64,000 nt of DNA from Weissella koreensis KCTC 3621 (GCF_000277645.1 NZ_AKGG01000016.1:191117-255116); one strand, 5' to 3'; positions 27,391 through 36,623 are shown, counted from the first letter of the stretch. The notes: a model not told the origin generated them from the letters alone. Numbers and translations: made by a program.

Positions 27391-27839
27391 GCTACAATCT
27401 CCTTAAATTATAAAACTCAACCTTTCTATTATCTGAAATTTGCTATTATTAATCAAACGCTAAACTGTAACATTCACACTATGATGTTATAACATTATCT
27501 GTCTTTAGAAACTATTTAATCGTTTATTTTCATAAAAAAGTTATAAATATAGTTAAACACGAACTTCAAGACGTGAATACCTTTTCAAAGTTAGTGTTTT
27601 TCTGTAACAATCTTTACAAATATATTTTTTAAATTTTTTTAAAATTAACACATTTAAATACGTTTTAGATTGATCCAATTTTTACCCTTGCAAATTGTCG
27701 TAATTCAAACAATTACAAAACATCAATTATATAAATATAGACATCCTAATGTACATACTTTTAATTTCTCACCATCGATCATTTTATTATTTATTTCTAT
27801 AACTTAATGTTATATTGAATGCAAAAAGGAGAACTACTA
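27391..27839. other. Divergent AT-rich intergenic region
   Basis: This 449-base region separates the permease operon from the reductase-like gene. A minus-strand promoter is plausible, with -35 TTGATT at 27451-27456 and -10 GATAAT at 27428-27433, 17 bases apart. An inverted repeat TAACAT/ATGTTA with a ten-base spacer lies just upstream, near 27477-27500. No convincing open frame or structured RNA was found. Confidence 0.45.
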
Positions 27840-28358
27840 ATGAGAAAGATCGTTTTTTACGGTGCAGTCAGCCTCGATGGATATTTATCAGACCAAAATG
27901 ATAATTTAGATTGGCTTTTTCAAAGTGACCTTAATGGCATATCAACTTATGAAGAATTCGAAAAAAATGTCAGCACATTCGTCATGGGACGAACCACCTA
28001 CCAAGAAACTCAAAAATATCTAAAAGGAAATGAGTTATATCCTGGGAAGGAAAAAATTATCTTTTCACATCATATTTTAAATCACAATAAGGATACATCT
28101 TTTGTAGCTGGTGATATTATCAAAATATTTAATAGCTTAAAAGCTCTCGACGGAGGGTTAATCTGGATTATTGGTGGCGGATCTATTGTCAAAGTATTAT
28201 TAGAAAATAACATGTTAGATGAAATTTGGTTACAAATTGCACCCGTCTTATTGGGAAAAGGTAAAAAATTATTTGAACCTGGTAATTATTATCAAAAATT
28301 CAATCTTAAATCAGTGAAACAAATGGGTGAATTAACGGAATTACATCTTGTTAAATAA
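27840..28358 (+). CDS. Dihydrofolate reductase-fold protein (RibD C-terminal/YwjB-like)
   Basis: 172-residue protein of the RibD_C/DHFR-like family. The N-terminal strand VFYGAVSLDGYLSDQNDNLDWL, the middle FVMGRTTYQE and the nucleotide-binding IWIIGGGSIVKVLLENNMLDEI are diagnostic. NADPH-dependent reductase activity is likely, but the substrate is unknown; it is not the main folate enzyme. AAGGAG lies seven bases before the ATG at 27840; an in-frame earlier ATG at 27819 has no ribosome site. It is a single-gene unit ending at a bidirectional terminator. Confidence 0.85.
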   Translation: MRKIVFYGAVSLDGYLSDQNDNLDWLFQSDLNGISTYEEFEKNVSTFVMGRTTYQETQKYLKGNELYPGKEKIIFSHHILNHNKDTSFVAGDIIKIFNSLKALDGGLIWIIGGGSIVKVLLENNMLDEIWLQIAPVLLGKGKKLFEPGNYYQKFNLKSVKQMGELTELHLVK

Positions 28359-28396
28359 CATTTAATTTTTTAATTCAAATTTACTAATTTAACTAA

Positions 28397-28426
28397 TAAA
28401 AAAAGCATCTTATCCAGATGCTTTTA
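28397..28426. terminator. Bidirectional terminator between reductase and SMR genes
   Basis: AAAAGCATCT/AGATGCTTTT forms the stem around a five-base loop, serving the two converging genes. Confidence 0.85.
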
Positions 28427-28444
28427 ATTATCTAAATCTTTTAA

Positions 28445-28768
28445 TCAATGGCCCGAACCAAACATATTTACTAAAATTACCCCAATCACAATTAGCCCCG
28501 TTCCTAAGATCGTTGGATAATTAATAGAATTATGGAATACAAAAACCGAGATTAAAGTCACTAAGACAATCCCCACTCCACTCCAAATTGCATATACAAC
28601 GTTAACTGGTAGAGCTTTAACTACAATCGATAGGCAATAAAACGAGACCACGTAAGCTAACAAAGTCGCAACTGTAGGGTACATTTTGGTAAATCCATCT
28701 GTATATTTCAATAAACTGGTTCCAATTAATTCAGAAACAATTGCTAAAGCCAATAATAAATAATTCAT
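28445..28768 (-). CDS. Small multidrug resistance (SMR) family efflux protein
   Basis: 107-residue protein with four membrane segments, the size of EmrE/QacC. The essential membrane-embedded glutamate is at residue 13 in AIVSELIGTSLLKYTDGFT, and the second conserved block is VVYAIWSGVGIVL near 57-69. Members exchange protons for cationic drugs, quaternary ammonium ions or guanidinium. There is no paired second SMR gene, so it would act as a homodimer. Whether it belongs to the drug or the guanidinium subtype cannot be settled from sequence alone. Confidence 0.92.
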   Translation of the reverse strand: MNYLLLALAIVSELIGTSLLKYTDGFTKMYPTVATLLAYVVSFYCLSIVVKALPVNVVYAIWSGVGIVLVTLISVFVFHNSINYPTILGTGLIVIGVILVNMFGSGH

Positions 28769-28932
28769 AAATTCATCCCTCTGATTTCATATCCAATATA
28801 ACTGATCAATAAAAGATGATGATTCACCACAATGTCTCCCAAGCAACATAAAAATATTTATATAACATTATTTTATAACTACCTCAAAATCAATTTTATA
28901 ATATATCGATGCTCTTTGCCCATTAATGTAAT

Positions 28933-29280
28933 TTATGCCTTCGTTAGCTCATTACTTTCTTGGATAATATTTTTGATCTCTTTTAACGTTAATTCTGTAT
29001 TATTTATTAAAATGGTGGTCCAATACTTTTTATTCATATGATAACCAGGTTCTACGCCTTTTAACGTCCTTAAGCTCTCACTATGCTCGGGTAAAAGCTT
29101 AACATTCAATGATAGCTCATCATCTTTGATATAGACCATAGCTAAAATTTTATTATTTTTATGATGCTTTAAAATCGACCATTTAATCGTTGATTTTGTA
29201 CCAGGCTTATTAAATGGATATGATAAATATGCATCCGTCTCAGAAATGATAATATCTATCAATTCTTGTTCTTTCATCAT
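28933..29280 (-). CDS. MmcQ/YjbR-family protein
   Basis: 115-residue protein of the MmcQ/YjbR family. Landmarks are DAYLSYPFNKPG, the middle stretch KILAMVYIKDDELSLNVKLLPE and the C-terminal YHMNKKYWTTILIN. Structures in this family resemble a CyaY-like or DNA-binding fold, but the cellular role is not established. GGGGGAAA precedes two adjacent ATG codons at 29280 and 29277; the longer frame to 29316 lacks support. It lies 28 bases after the NTF2-like gene on the same strand and is probably co-transcribed. Confidence 0.75.
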   Translation of the reverse strand: MMKEQELIDIIISETDAYLSYPFNKPGTKSTIKWSILKHHKNNKILAMVYIKDDELSLNVKLLPEHSESLRTLKGVEPGYHMNKKYWTTILINNTELTLKEIKNIIQESNELTKA

Positions 29281-29308
29281 TATTTCCCCCATCTTTAAAA
29301 AAATTAAA

Positions 29309-29737
29309 TTATACAATTTCCTTAGCTTGATTAAAATCCATATCCATCGGTCTGATGAATGACCAAGTTGAATGAATTACTTTCCATTCATCTGCTTCTA
29401 ACTGATACACTTCAATACAATTATATTGCATGTCAATCAACGAAGTTTTTGCATACAATTGATAAGTTAGAACTGCCATATCAGCGACTGCTTGCACCCG
29501 TGGGGATTCAAAATTATATGTATCAGCAAATAATTTTCCTTCTACATTTTTTAGAACCATTTCTTTAATATCATTATATGTATCCACACGATGTTCCACA
29601 GCTCCATCAAAATAAGAAAACTGATTCTTTGACCAGATATCTAGATAACCTGATGTATCCCCTTTAAACCACTTATCCAAAGCACCTTTTTCAAGTGAAA
29701 TTATTTTTTCTTCTAAATTATTTTCTTTATTCATCAT
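29309..29737 (-). CDS. NTF2/SnoaL-like (DUF4440-type) protein
   Basis: About 142 residues with an NTF2-like cone fold pattern: an N-terminal helix (LEEKIISLEKGALDKWFKGD), then FSYFDGAVEHRVDTYNDIKEM and a C-terminal strand pair EVYQLEADEWKVIHSTWSF. The family includes ketosteroid-isomerase-like enzymes and binding proteins; no function can be assigned here. AGGAG sits four and seven bases before two ATG codons (29737 and 29734). The open frame continues upstream to 29848, but that part is the remnant of a duplicate copy and not a true N-terminus. Confidence 0.7.
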   Translation of the reverse strand: MMNKENNLEEKIISLEKGALDKWFKGDTSGYLDIWSKNQFSYFDGAVEHRVDTYNDIKEMVLKNVEGKLFADTYNFESPRVQAVADMAVLTYQLYAKTSLIDMQYNCIEVYQLEADEWKVIHSTWSFIRPMDMDFNQAKEIV

Positions 29738-29848
29738 AATTCTCCTATTACTTTTTAGTTTCTTAACATCTGGTGCAAACGGTGGAATCAAATCCCATGT
29801 AGAATTAATTACCTTCCACTCTTTTACCTCATTTTTTATCTGTCTTTT
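29738..29848 (-). pseudogene. Remnant of a tandem duplicate of the NTF2-like gene (C-terminal end only)
   Basis: The minus-strand frame directly upstream of the intact gene encodes KEWKVINSTWDLIPPF, closely matching DEWKVIHSTWSFIRP near the C-terminus of the intact protein. A stop precedes it at about 29849-29851 and no start is present. It runs in frame, without its own stop, into the intact gene. This is the tail of a second copy left after duplication and deletion. Confidence 0.72.
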
Positions 29849-29965
29849 TTAATGTACATTTTATTATAAACTATAACGTAACAAGACAATCAAATGTTTA
29901 TTTACAAAAATATGAATTATTTTTATTAAGCATCTCTAAATTTCAAGTAAAGAATCATGGTCGTA

Positions 29966-29999
29966 AATAAAAATGAGAACAATCATAACAACTGTTCCC
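29966..29999 (-). terminator. Terminator of the Opu/EgtU-type operon
   Basis: GGGAACA/TGTTCTC stem on the minus strand is followed by ATTTTTATTT. Confidence 0.65.
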
Positions 30000-30026
30000 A
30001 TCAAATATATAAAACCAAACATTTTT

Positions 30027-30986
30027 CTAATCTTTTTCATGTTGAGTTAAATATGCAATTATTTGTTTCCGATTTAAGTACCCTAAAATTTGGGTCTTAT
30101 CAGTTACAGCAACATATTCATATTCGGCTAATACAGCAAAAGTATCTCTCAATGTAGCTTGTTCATCTAAAGTCTTAATTTCACCGATAGGCTTTTCTGT
30201 TAGATACCCTTGAACAATCCCAACACGGCCGAGATAAATATCATAAATATTTTTAGCTCGACTGGCACTGAAAAAATTACGGACAAAATCATTCGTTGGA
30301 TTTTGAGCAATCTGGGTCGGCGTATCAACTTGGACAATTTCACCTTTACTCATGATCCCCACTCTGTCGCCTAACTTTAAAGCTTCATTCATATCATGAG
30401 TAACAAAAACAATGGTACTATGATATTTATCATGCATTCTTATGACTAAATTTTGCAGTTGTTGCCGCGATAAGGGATCCAATGCACTAAATGGTTCATC
30501 CATTAAAACAATATCCGGTTGGGATGCAATGGCACGTAAGATCCCAATTCTTTGCTGTTCACCACCCGATAATTCATTAGGTTTTCGATTCCAATAACTT
30601 TTTGGATCCAATCCAACATCCATTAACAATTCATGCGTAATTTCATTAATTTTACTTTTATTCATCCCCTTCATTTCAGGAATAACGGCAATATTTTGAG
30701 CAACGGTCATGGTAGGAAATAAGGCAATTTGTTGTAATACATAACCAATATCTTGTCTCAATTCACGATTAGAAAGATTAGCTATATCATTTCCATTAAT
30801 TATAATCTCACCGGCATTTAGTTTCTCTAATCGGTTAATCATTTTTAAAGTTGTAGTCTTTCCGCTTCCAGATTCACCCACCAGCACGAATAATTCACCT
30901 TTATTGATAGCTAAATTCAAATCTTGAATAACGTTTTGTGCTTGATATTCTTTTTTAACATGTCTAAATTCAATTGCAATAGTCAT
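30027..30986 (-). CDS. Quaternary-amine/ergothioneine-type ABC importer, ATP-binding protein with CBS-like tail
   Basis: 319-residue ATPase of the OpuCA/EgtV group. It has Walker A GESGSGKTTT, Q-loop, signature LSGGEQQRIGILRA, Walker B IVLMDEPFSALDPL and H-loop FVTHDMNEAL. The C-terminal ~70 residues (from about 250) resemble a single CBS domain that ends in LGYLNRKQIIAYLTQHEKD. OpuCA normally carries two CBS modules that gate activity by ionic strength, so the tail is reduced. AAAGGAG precedes the ATG. It starts 8 bases after the permease/binding-protein gene and is translated from the same message. Confidence 0.9.
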   Translation of the reverse strand: MTIAIEFRHVKKEYQAQNVIQDLNLAINKGELFVLVGESGSGKTTTLKMINRLEKLNAGEIIINGNDIANLSNRELRQDIGYVLQQIALFPTMTVAQNIAVIPEMKGMNKSKINEITHELLMDVGLDPKSYWNRKPNELSGGEQQRIGILRAIASQPDIVLMDEPFSALDPLSRQQLQNLVIRMHDKYHSTIVFVTHDMNEALKLGDRVGIMSKGEIVQVDTPTQIAQNPTNDFVRNFFSASRAKNIYDIYLGRVGIVQGYLTEKPIGEIKTLDEQATLRDTFAVLAEYEYVAVTDKTQILGYLNRKQIIAYLTQHEKD

Positions 30987-30993
30987 TCTAATG

Positions 30994-32514
30994 TCACTCC
31001 TTTATCAAGTCATGCTGAACCAAATACTGATGTGCCACAGATGCAGCCGGCTCTTTCTTTACATTCACCGCATAGTTCATTTCTTGCATATCTTGATTCG
31101 ATATTTTCCCAGCTAATTTATTCAAAGCCTTGACTACTTTAGGATGTTGATTAGCAAATTTTGTCTTCATCAAAGGGGCTCCTTGATAAGCCGGAAAGAA
31201 ATTTTTATCATCTTTTAAAAGTGCTAAGTTATACTCCTTAAGTTCACTGTCAGTTGCGTAAGCATCCACCAAATTAATTCGTCCATCGTTTATCGCCTCA
31301 TACCGTAACGCTGGCTCCATAGACTTAGCTGATACCTTAAAGCCATAAGCCTTTTGTAGTCCCCGCATTCCATCATCACGATCGATAAATTCTAATGTCA
31401 TTCCGGGTTTTAGTAAACCATTGATTTTAGCTAAATCACTAATATTATTTAAGTTATTTTCTTTTTTAAATTTTTCAGTTACAGCTAATGCATAAGTATT
31501 GTTATATTGCATTGGCTTAAGATAAGTCAACTTATCTTCTTTACTTAACATATTTTTCGCCAAATCATAAGTTTCTTGAGCCGTTTGATGTTTCGCCACT
31601 TTTCCTTTAACTAATGTTTCCAATACTGATCCACTAAATTCTGGATAGATATCAATCTGATCATTTTGTAATGCACTAAATAAGAAAGTGGTCTTCCCAA
31701 AGTTGGGTTTTAATTGGACATTCGCATGTTCATCATTGTCTTCGATTAATTCCTTATACATATTAATTAATATTTCCGGTTCTGAGCCAAGTTTCCCAGC
31801 AATTGTAATATTTTCGATGCGATTATAGTAAGTAGTATAAACACTTCCACTACCAATCAGCAAGAGCAGACTTAAAAAGGCAAGTATTGCATGAATTGGT
31901 TTAATAGACTGAAACCACCTGACCACTAAACTTAAAGTAACCGCTAAAATGGCCGACGAAACCGCCCCAATAATCAATAGCGAAGTATCATTTCTATCAA
32001 TCCCTAACATAATGAAAGTACCCAACCCACCAGCACCAATCAAGGCAGCTAACGTAGCAGTTCCTATAATTAAAACTAGAGCCGTTCTAATCCCCGAAAT
32101 TATTTGGGGCATTGCAATCGGTAATTCAACTTTAAATAATTTACGTGCTGATGACATTCCAAATGCATCAGCTGCCTCCTCAATTGATGGATCAATTTCT
32201 GATATACCTAAATATGTGTTTTGAAAAATAGGCAATAAAGCATAAACAACGAGCGCTATGATCGCAGGCAACGTTCCAATTCCAACAAATGGAATTAATA
32301 ATCCCAACAATGCCAACGATGGAATTGTTTGTAAAATACTAGTTAGTTGTAAAAAAAATTCTGAAAAACGTCGATGTCTGACAACCCAAATAGCTAATGG
32401 AATTGCTATTAACATAGCAATCACGAGCGCTATAATTGAAATCTGTACGTGTTGCCATAACGCCAATAATAAATCTGTCTTTCGTTCAATAATGACTTGT
32501 ATTAATTTTTGCAT
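30994..32514 (-). CDS. ABC importer permease fused to substrate-binding domain (OpuBC/EgtU type)
   Basis: 506-residue fusion. The N-terminal permease (about 1-225) has five or six segments and the EAA-type loop EAADAFGMSSARKLFKVELP. The C-terminal substrate-binding domain (about 235-506) faces outside and contains IDIYPEFSGS, a motif of choline/glycine-betaine and ergothioneine binders, and later FIDRDDGMRGLQKAYG. The architecture matches OpuC-type osmolyte uptake and also EgtU. Ligand choice depends on the aromatic cage and cannot be read with confidence. It is the first gene of the two-gene operon and divergent from an Lrp-type regulator. Confidence 0.88.
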   Translation of the reverse strand: MQKLIQVIIERKTDLLLALWQHVQISIIALVIAMLIAIPLAIWVVRHRRFSEFFLQLTSILQTIPSLALLGLLIPFVGIGTLPAIIALVVYALLPIFQNTYLGISEIDPSIEEAADAFGMSSARKLFKVELPIAMPQIISGIRTALVLIIGTATLAALIGAGGLGTFIMLGIDRNDTSLLIIGAVSSAILAVTLSLVVRWFQSIKPIHAILAFLSLLLLIGSGSVYTTYYNRIENITIAGKLGSEPEILINMYKELIEDNDEHANVQLKPNFGKTTFLFSALQNDQIDIYPEFSGSVLETLVKGKVAKHQTAQETYDLAKNMLSKEDKLTYLKPMQYNNTYALAVTEKFKKENNLNNISDLAKINGLLKPGMTLEFIDRDDGMRGLQKAYGFKVSAKSMEPALRYEAINDGRINLVDAYATDSELKEYNLALLKDDKNFFPAYQGAPLMKTKFANQHPKVVKALNKLAGKISNQDMQEMNYAVNVKKEPAASVAHQYLVQHDLIKE

Positions 32515-32630
32515 TTTATTCCCCTAATTGATTTAAGCAATATATGAAACTATACTCGTTATATATTTAAATGTTAATATTAATTTGAAGGTATTTTGCC
32601 TTTTAACTTTAAAAAAGAAGGATATAAATT

Positions 32631-33047
32631 TTGCTTGATTCAACAGATCTAAATATTCTAAAAGAACTGAATAAAAATAGTCGTATAAAAACAAGTCATC
32701 TAGCGCAAAAAATACACCTAACTCCACCCGCCGTTAGCGAAAGAATTAGGAAACTTGAAGAAACTGGGGTTATTGAACGTTACCGAATCGAAGTTAATTT
32801 AGAGAAAATGGGATTTTCTCGACAGATATTTATTGAAGTTACTATGGATACCCCCAATTCCGATATGTATCTTCAGCTTATTCATAGATATAGAAATTCT
32901 ATATTGCATCATTATAAAATAACCGGAGACAGTAATTATTTAATTGAAGGTGCTTTTTACACAAAAGTTGACTTAAACAAATTCTTAAATGAGCTAGATC
33001 GCTTAGCTACATATAGAATTTCTGACGTCATTGACGAATTAATATAA
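32631..33047 (+). CDS. Lrp/AsnC-family transcriptional regulator
   Basis: 138-residue regulator. The helix-turn-helix lies within residues 1-60 (LDSTDLNILKELNKNSRI and LTPPAVSERIRKLEETGVI), followed by a ligand-binding RAM domain. The start is TTG at 32631, with GAAGGA eight bases upstream and no ATG available. It overlaps the divergent region of the Opu/EgtU-type operon and precedes an oxidoreductase gene by 26 bases. It probably senses an amino acid or related small molecule and controls one or both neighbours; that is inferred. Confidence 0.9.
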   Translation: MLDSTDLNILKELNKNSRIKTSHLAQKIHLTPPAVSERIRKLEETGVIERYRIEVNLEKMGFSRQIFIEVTMDTPNSDMYLQLIHRYRNSILHHYKITGDSNYLIEGAFYTKVDLNKFLNELDRLATYRISDVIDELI

Positions 33048-33073
33048 AATAATCAATAAGGTGGTCTTAAAAC

Positions 33074-34033
33074 ATGAAAGCAATTGTCGTTAATCAACCA
33101 GGTGGTCCTGAAAATTTATTCTATCAAGACGTTCCTAAGCCCAAAACAGTTCCTGGATGGTCTTTAATTAAAATCAAAGGATTCGGTATTAACCATTCTG
33201 AAATTTTTACTCGTGAGGGAAAATCCCCTTCAGTTAATTTTCCAAGAATATTAGGAATTGAATGTGTGGGGGTTATTGAAGAAACAACTGATCCGAATAG
33301 ATTACCTAACCAACAAAAGGTCATTTCGATTATGGGGGAAATGGGGCGTGCCTTTGACGGAAGCTATGCCGAATACGTCCTTGTTCCAAATGAACAAATT
33401 TATCCGGTTAATACTGAACTGGCATGGGGTGAATTAGCTGCAATTCCAGAAACATATTATACAGCCTATGGTTCAATGTTAAATCTTAACATTACTGAGT
33501 CTGACGAATTACTCGTTAGAGGGGCCACCAGTGGTGTTGGAATCGCATTTTTAAATCTAATAAAAAGTAAATATCCTTCCATTAAAGTTACTGGGACTAC
33601 TCGGAACCTCGATAAAAGCGCAAATTTAAAAAAAGTTGGCTTTGATCATATCATTGAAGAAAAAAATGGTGTAATTCAAGGAGACAATTCCTTTGACAAA
33701 ATTCTCGAATTAATTGGCCCTGCAACTATTAAAGATAGTTTTAATCACTTAAATGAAAAAGGAATCGTATGTAGCACTGGCCAGTTAGGTGGACAATGGG
33801 ATCTTAATAATTTTGATCCCATTATGGACATTCATCAAAACAGCTATCTAACAAGCTTTTATTCGAACAATGTGGATGAACATAAATTAAATGATCTTTT
33901 GAATTACATTACTAGAAACAAAGTAAATGTTAAACCGGAAAAAATTTTTAATTTAAGCGATCTTTCTAAAGCACACAGTTACCTCCAAAGTAGCCAAAGC
34001 TTTGGTAAAGTCATTGTCTTAACTGAGCAATAA
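33074..34033 (+). CDS. Zinc-independent MDR-family NAD(P)H oxidoreductase (quinone reductase type)
   Basis: 319-residue medium-chain dehydrogenase/reductase. The N-terminal GroES-like half starts MKAIVVNQPGGPENL, and the catalytic-zinc histidine/cysteine set of alcohol dehydrogenases is missing, which points to the quinone oxidoreductase branch. The Rossmann half has LLVRGATSGVGIAFLNLI near 150 and VTGTTRN, suited to NADPH. It uses the same orientation as the Lrp-type gene 26 bases upstream and probably shares its transcript. Substrate unknown. A bidirectional terminator follows. Confidence 0.87.
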   Translation: MKAIVVNQPGGPENLFYQDVPKPKTVPGWSLIKIKGFGINHSEIFTREGKSPSVNFPRILGIECVGVIEETTDPNRLPNQQKVISIMGEMGRAFDGSYAEYVLVPNEQIYPVNTELAWGELAAIPETYYTAYGSMLNLNITESDELLVRGATSGVGIAFLNLIKSKYPSIKVTGTTRNLDKSANLKKVGFDHIIEEKNGVIQGDNSFDKILELIGPATIKDSFNHLNEKGIVCSTGQLGGQWDLNNFDPIMDIHQNSYLTSFYSNNVDEHKLNDLLNYITRNKVNVKPEKIFNLSDLSKAHSYLQSSQSFGKVIVLTEQ

Positions 34034-34116
34034 ATATATAACAATCAATCTAGCTAAAGGAAGATTAATACTCACAAATAAATATTCATATATGCAAAAT
34101 TAAATCAAAATCAGGA

Positions 34117-34165
34117 CAAAAAAACCGTTATACAAGCATAAATGCCTATATAACGGTTTTTAATT
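34117..34165. terminator. Bidirectional terminator after the oxidoreductase and rplL
   Basis: AAAACCGTTATA/TATAACGGTTTT is a twelve-pair stem with A-run and T-run flanks. It serves the converging oxidoreductase and rplJL transcripts. Confidence 0.88.
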
Positions 34166-34197
34166 TACCTTTTGAAAGGTATTAAGCCTAAATGAAA

Positions 34198-34563
34198 TTA
34201 CTTAACAGTAACTTCGGCTCCAGTTTCTTCCAACTTAGCCTTTAATTCGTTAGCTTCGTCTTCTGAAACAGCTTCCTTGATAACTGAAGGTACGTTGTCA
34301 ACAAGTCCCTTAGCATCCTTCAATCCCAAACCAGTAACTTCGCGGACAGCCTTGATTACTTGAACCTTAGCGTTACCTGCTGAAACCAATTCAACATTAA
34401 ATTCAGTTTGTGCAGCAGCTTCGCCACCAGCAACACCAGCAGCTGCAACAGGGGCAGCAGCTGAAACACCAAATTCTTCTTCGATAGCTGAAACCAAGTC
34501 AGCCAAGTCCATGATCGTTGCTTCCTTCAATGAAGCGATGATTGAATCCTTATCAAAAGCCAT
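34198..34563 (-). CDS. rplL: Ribosomal protein L7/L12
   Basis: 121-residue stalk protein of the 50S subunit that recruits translation factors. The N-terminal dimerisation domain (1-35) is followed by an alanine-rich hinge ([17 protein letters not shown]) and the C-terminal factor-binding domain with [27 protein letters not shown] nine bases before the ATG at 34563 decides the start; the frame extends upstream without meaning. It is co-transcribed with rplJ, the usual order. Confidence 0.98.
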   Translation of the reverse strand: MAFDKDSIIASLKEATIMDLADLVSAIEEEFGVSAAAPVAAAGVAGGEAAAQTEFNVELVSAGNAKVQVIKAVREVTGLGLKDAKGLVDNVPSVIKEAVSEDEANELKAKLEETGAEVTVK

Positions 34564-34662
34564 GATAATAATCTCCTTTAATTTTAGCCATATTGGCATA
34601 ATTTATTAGTAAGTAATATAACTTTATGGTTAAATTTACATTTAGCAAAAAGTTTAAAAGCT

Positions 34663-35166
34663 TTATGCTTCTGCTTCTGCCTTCGCGTCTGACACAGCCT
34701 TAACGGCATAAGCGACGTTACGAACAGGTGCTTGCAATGTTGACAACAACATTGAAAGCAATCCATCGCGGTCTGGCAAAGCGGCATACTTGTTAATGTC
34801 TTCGACACTAGCAATGTTTCCGTCAACCACACCACCCTTGATTTCAAGGGCTTCGATTTCATCAGCATACTTCTTCAAAATCCGGGCTGGAGCAATTGCA
34901 TCTTCGTTTGAAAATGCAACGGCTGAAGGTCCGGCAAACAAGTCATTCAAGGCTGACAAGTCAGCAGCTTCGGCGGCACGCGTCAAAACTTTGTTCTTGA
35001 TAACCTTCAACTCAACGCCTTCCTCACGTAATGACTTACGTAAGTTGTTAGATTGCTCAACAGTCAATCCACGGACGTCAACTACAACAGAAGTAGTTGC
35101 ATCTTTAAACTTTGATGCAATTTCTTCTACTTTTTGTGCTTTAACAGCAATAGTTGCTTCACTCAT
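34663..35166 (-). CDS. rplJ: Ribosomal protein L10
   Basis: 167-residue stalk-base protein that anchors L7/L12 dimers to 23S rRNA. The N-terminus ([25 protein letters not shown], shown here in parts KVEEIASKF and [10 protein letters not shown]) and the C-terminal L12-binding helix rich in Ala are normal. An L10-leader RNA precedes it and is expected to bind the L10-L12 complex for feedback control. The gene has a strong promoter. Confidence 0.97.
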   Translation of the reverse strand: MSEATIAVKAQKVEEIASKFKDATTSVVVDVRGLTVEQSNNLRKSLREEGVELKVIKNKVLTRAAEAADLSALNDLFAGPSAVAFSNEDAIAPARILKKYADEIEALEIKGGVVDGNIASVEDINKYAALPDRDGLLSMLLSTLQAPVRNVAYAVKAVSDAKAEAEA

Positions 35167-35204
35167 GGTATTTGATTCCTCCTATATTAGATTTGATCCT
35201 AACT

Positions 35205-35330
35205 AAGAAACCCCCAACACCATAGTGCCGGGGGTTCCAATTTGCTTTCGCTCATTTTCACTTCCTCGGCAGGATATATTAAGGCCAAAAGGCCTCCGGC
35301 GTCTTAGGTAGAATCTATTTAATTCATTAG
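35205..35330 (-). promoter_or_regulatory. L10 leader (ribosomal protein autoregulation)
   Basis: The ~125-nt leader between promoter and rplJ holds CCTAAGACGCCGGAGGCC, then GGCCTTAATATATCCTGCCGAGGAAG, and ends with a terminator-like hairpin (GAACCCCC/GGGGGTTTC). This layout matches the L10 leader family that binds L10(L12)4. The final hairpin suggests attenuation. Confidence 0.8.
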
Positions 35331-35332
35331 AC

Positions 35333-35362
35333 AATATACCAGAAATATCCGGGAAATGTCAA
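35333..35362 (-). promoter_or_regulatory. rplJL promoter
   Basis: The -35 TTGACA (35357-35362) and -10 TATATT (35333-35338) are 18 bases apart, upstream of the L10 leader. Confidence 0.85.
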
Positions 35363-35383
35363 TAAACGTCTACAACTTTTTTA

Positions 35384-36076
35384 TTACAATGATGTAATAT
35401 CTAAGTTAATAGCAGGTCCAAATGTAGAAGCAATTGATACATGTTGTACATATGTTCCCTTAACAGCAGATGGGCGAGCCTTGATAACAACGTCAGAAAT
35501 TGACTTGATATTTCCAGCAAGCTTGTCAGCATCAAATGAAACCTTACCAACAGGAACAGCAACGTTTCCGTCACGATCAGTACGGTAAGTAACCTTACCA
35601 GACTTAGACTCTTCAACGGCCTTAGCCACATCAAAAGTAACTGTTCCAGTCTTAGGGTTAGGCATCAATCCCTTAGGTCCAAGCACACGTCCAACACGTC
35701 CAACTTGAGCCATCATATCAGGAGTAGCGATGGCAACATCAAAGTCCAACCATCCATCAGCGATACGCTTAACTAAGTCAGCACCACCGACAACATCGGC
35801 TCCAGCTGCTTCAGCTTCTTTTGCCTTATCTCCTTGAGCGAAGACAACAACTGTTTGGTCCTTACCAGTTCCGTTAGGCAAAACTACAGCCCCACGCAAT
35901 TGTTGGTCAGCTTGACGTGTATCCACGTTCAAGTTGAATGAGATTTCAACAGTTGAATCAAACTTGGCGAAGTCAATTTCCTTCACCAATGCAGCAGCTT
36001 CATCCAAGTTGTATAACTTTTCAGCTTCAACTTTTTCTGCGGCTGCTAAATACTTTTTTCCATACTTCTTAGCCAT
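35384..36076 (-). CDS. rplA: Ribosomal protein L1
   Basis: 230-residue protein of the mobile L1 stalk. Family blocks are [34 protein letters not shown] and [22 protein letters not shown] ten bases before the ATG at 36076 selects the start; a frame seven codons longer has none. Upstream, between rplK and rplA, lies an L1-operator-like hairpin, and a second copy lies in the rplK leader, so L1 probably limits its own synthesis. Confidence 0.98.
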   Translation of the reverse strand: MAKKYGKKYLAAAEKVEAEKLYNLDEAAALVKEIDFAKFDSTVEISFNLNVDTRQADQQLRGAVVLPNGTGKDQTVVVFAQGDKAKEAEAAGADVVGGADLVKRIADGWLDFDVAIATPDMMAQVGRVGRVLGPKGLMPNPKTGTVTFDVAKAVEESKSGKVTYRTDRDGNVAVPVGKVSFDADKLAGNIKSISDVVIKARPSAVKGTYVQHVSIASTFGPAINLDITSL

Positions 36077-36099
36077 GGTAGCTATTCCTCCTTGCAAAT

Positions 36100-36129
36100 G
36101 CGGTCAAACGGTCGTCTAAGACCTCCCGC
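36100..36129 (-). promoter_or_regulatory. L1-operator-like hairpin before rplA
   Basis: On the minus strand the layout is GCGG-GA-GGTC-loop-GACC-spacer-CCGC: an outer GCGG/CCGC stem and inner GGTC/GACC stem separated by an asymmetric internal loop with GA. It matches the second hairpin at 36646-36683 in architecture. Confidence 0.65.
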
Positions 36130-36197
36130 TTGATCATGCTTAGTTTCCTAATGCGATCCGTCTGAAACGGCAATAGTAATTCTTGTGAGATAAAAAA

Positions 36198-36623
36198 TTA
36201 TCCTTCAACAACGAATCCCATTGAACGTGCAGTACCTTCGATCATGCGAACAGCTGCATCAACGTCAGCCGCGTTTAGATCTTGCATCTTAGTCTCAGCG
36301 ATTTCTTTGACTTGCGCCGCAGTAACCGTTGCTACCTTCTTGGTGTTAGGTTCTCCTGAACCCTTTTCAACACCAGCAGCCTTCTTCAAAAGAACGGCAG
36401 CAGGTGGTGTCTTAGTTACGAATGTAAATGAACGATCTTCATACACTGTAATAACAACAGGAATCAAAAGACCCCCTTGATCCGCTGTACGAGCATTAAA
36501 CTCTTTGGCGAACCCCATGATGTTAACACCAGCTTGTCCCAATGCAGGACCAACTGGAGGAGCAGGTGTAGCCTTACCGGCTGGAATCTGCAACTTAACA
36601 ATACTTGAAACTTTCTTAGCCAC
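36198..36623 (-). CDS. rplK: Ribosomal protein L11
   Basis: 141-residue protein at the GTPase-associated centre of 23S rRNA. Conserved features are [20 protein letters not shown] and [15 protein letters not shown], and the C-terminal RNA-binding domain ends in [11 protein letters not shown]. The start is GTG at 36623, with GGAGG eight bases upstream, and gives exactly 141 residues. It forms an operon with rplA. The promoter lies at 36713-36741. Confidence 0.97.
   Translation of the reverse strand: MAKKVSSIVKLQIPAGKATPAPPVGPALGQAGVNIMGFAKEFNARTADQGGLLIPVVITVYEDRSFTFVTKTPPAAVLLKKAAGVEKGSGEPNTKKVATVTAAQVKEIAETKMQDLNAADVDAAVRMIEGTARSMGFVVEG

Noticed and set aside
28832..29041. 69-codon plus-strand frame across the SMR/MmcQ gap
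   Set aside because: Overlaps the real MmcQ gene, has no ribosome site and only random hydrophobic residues.
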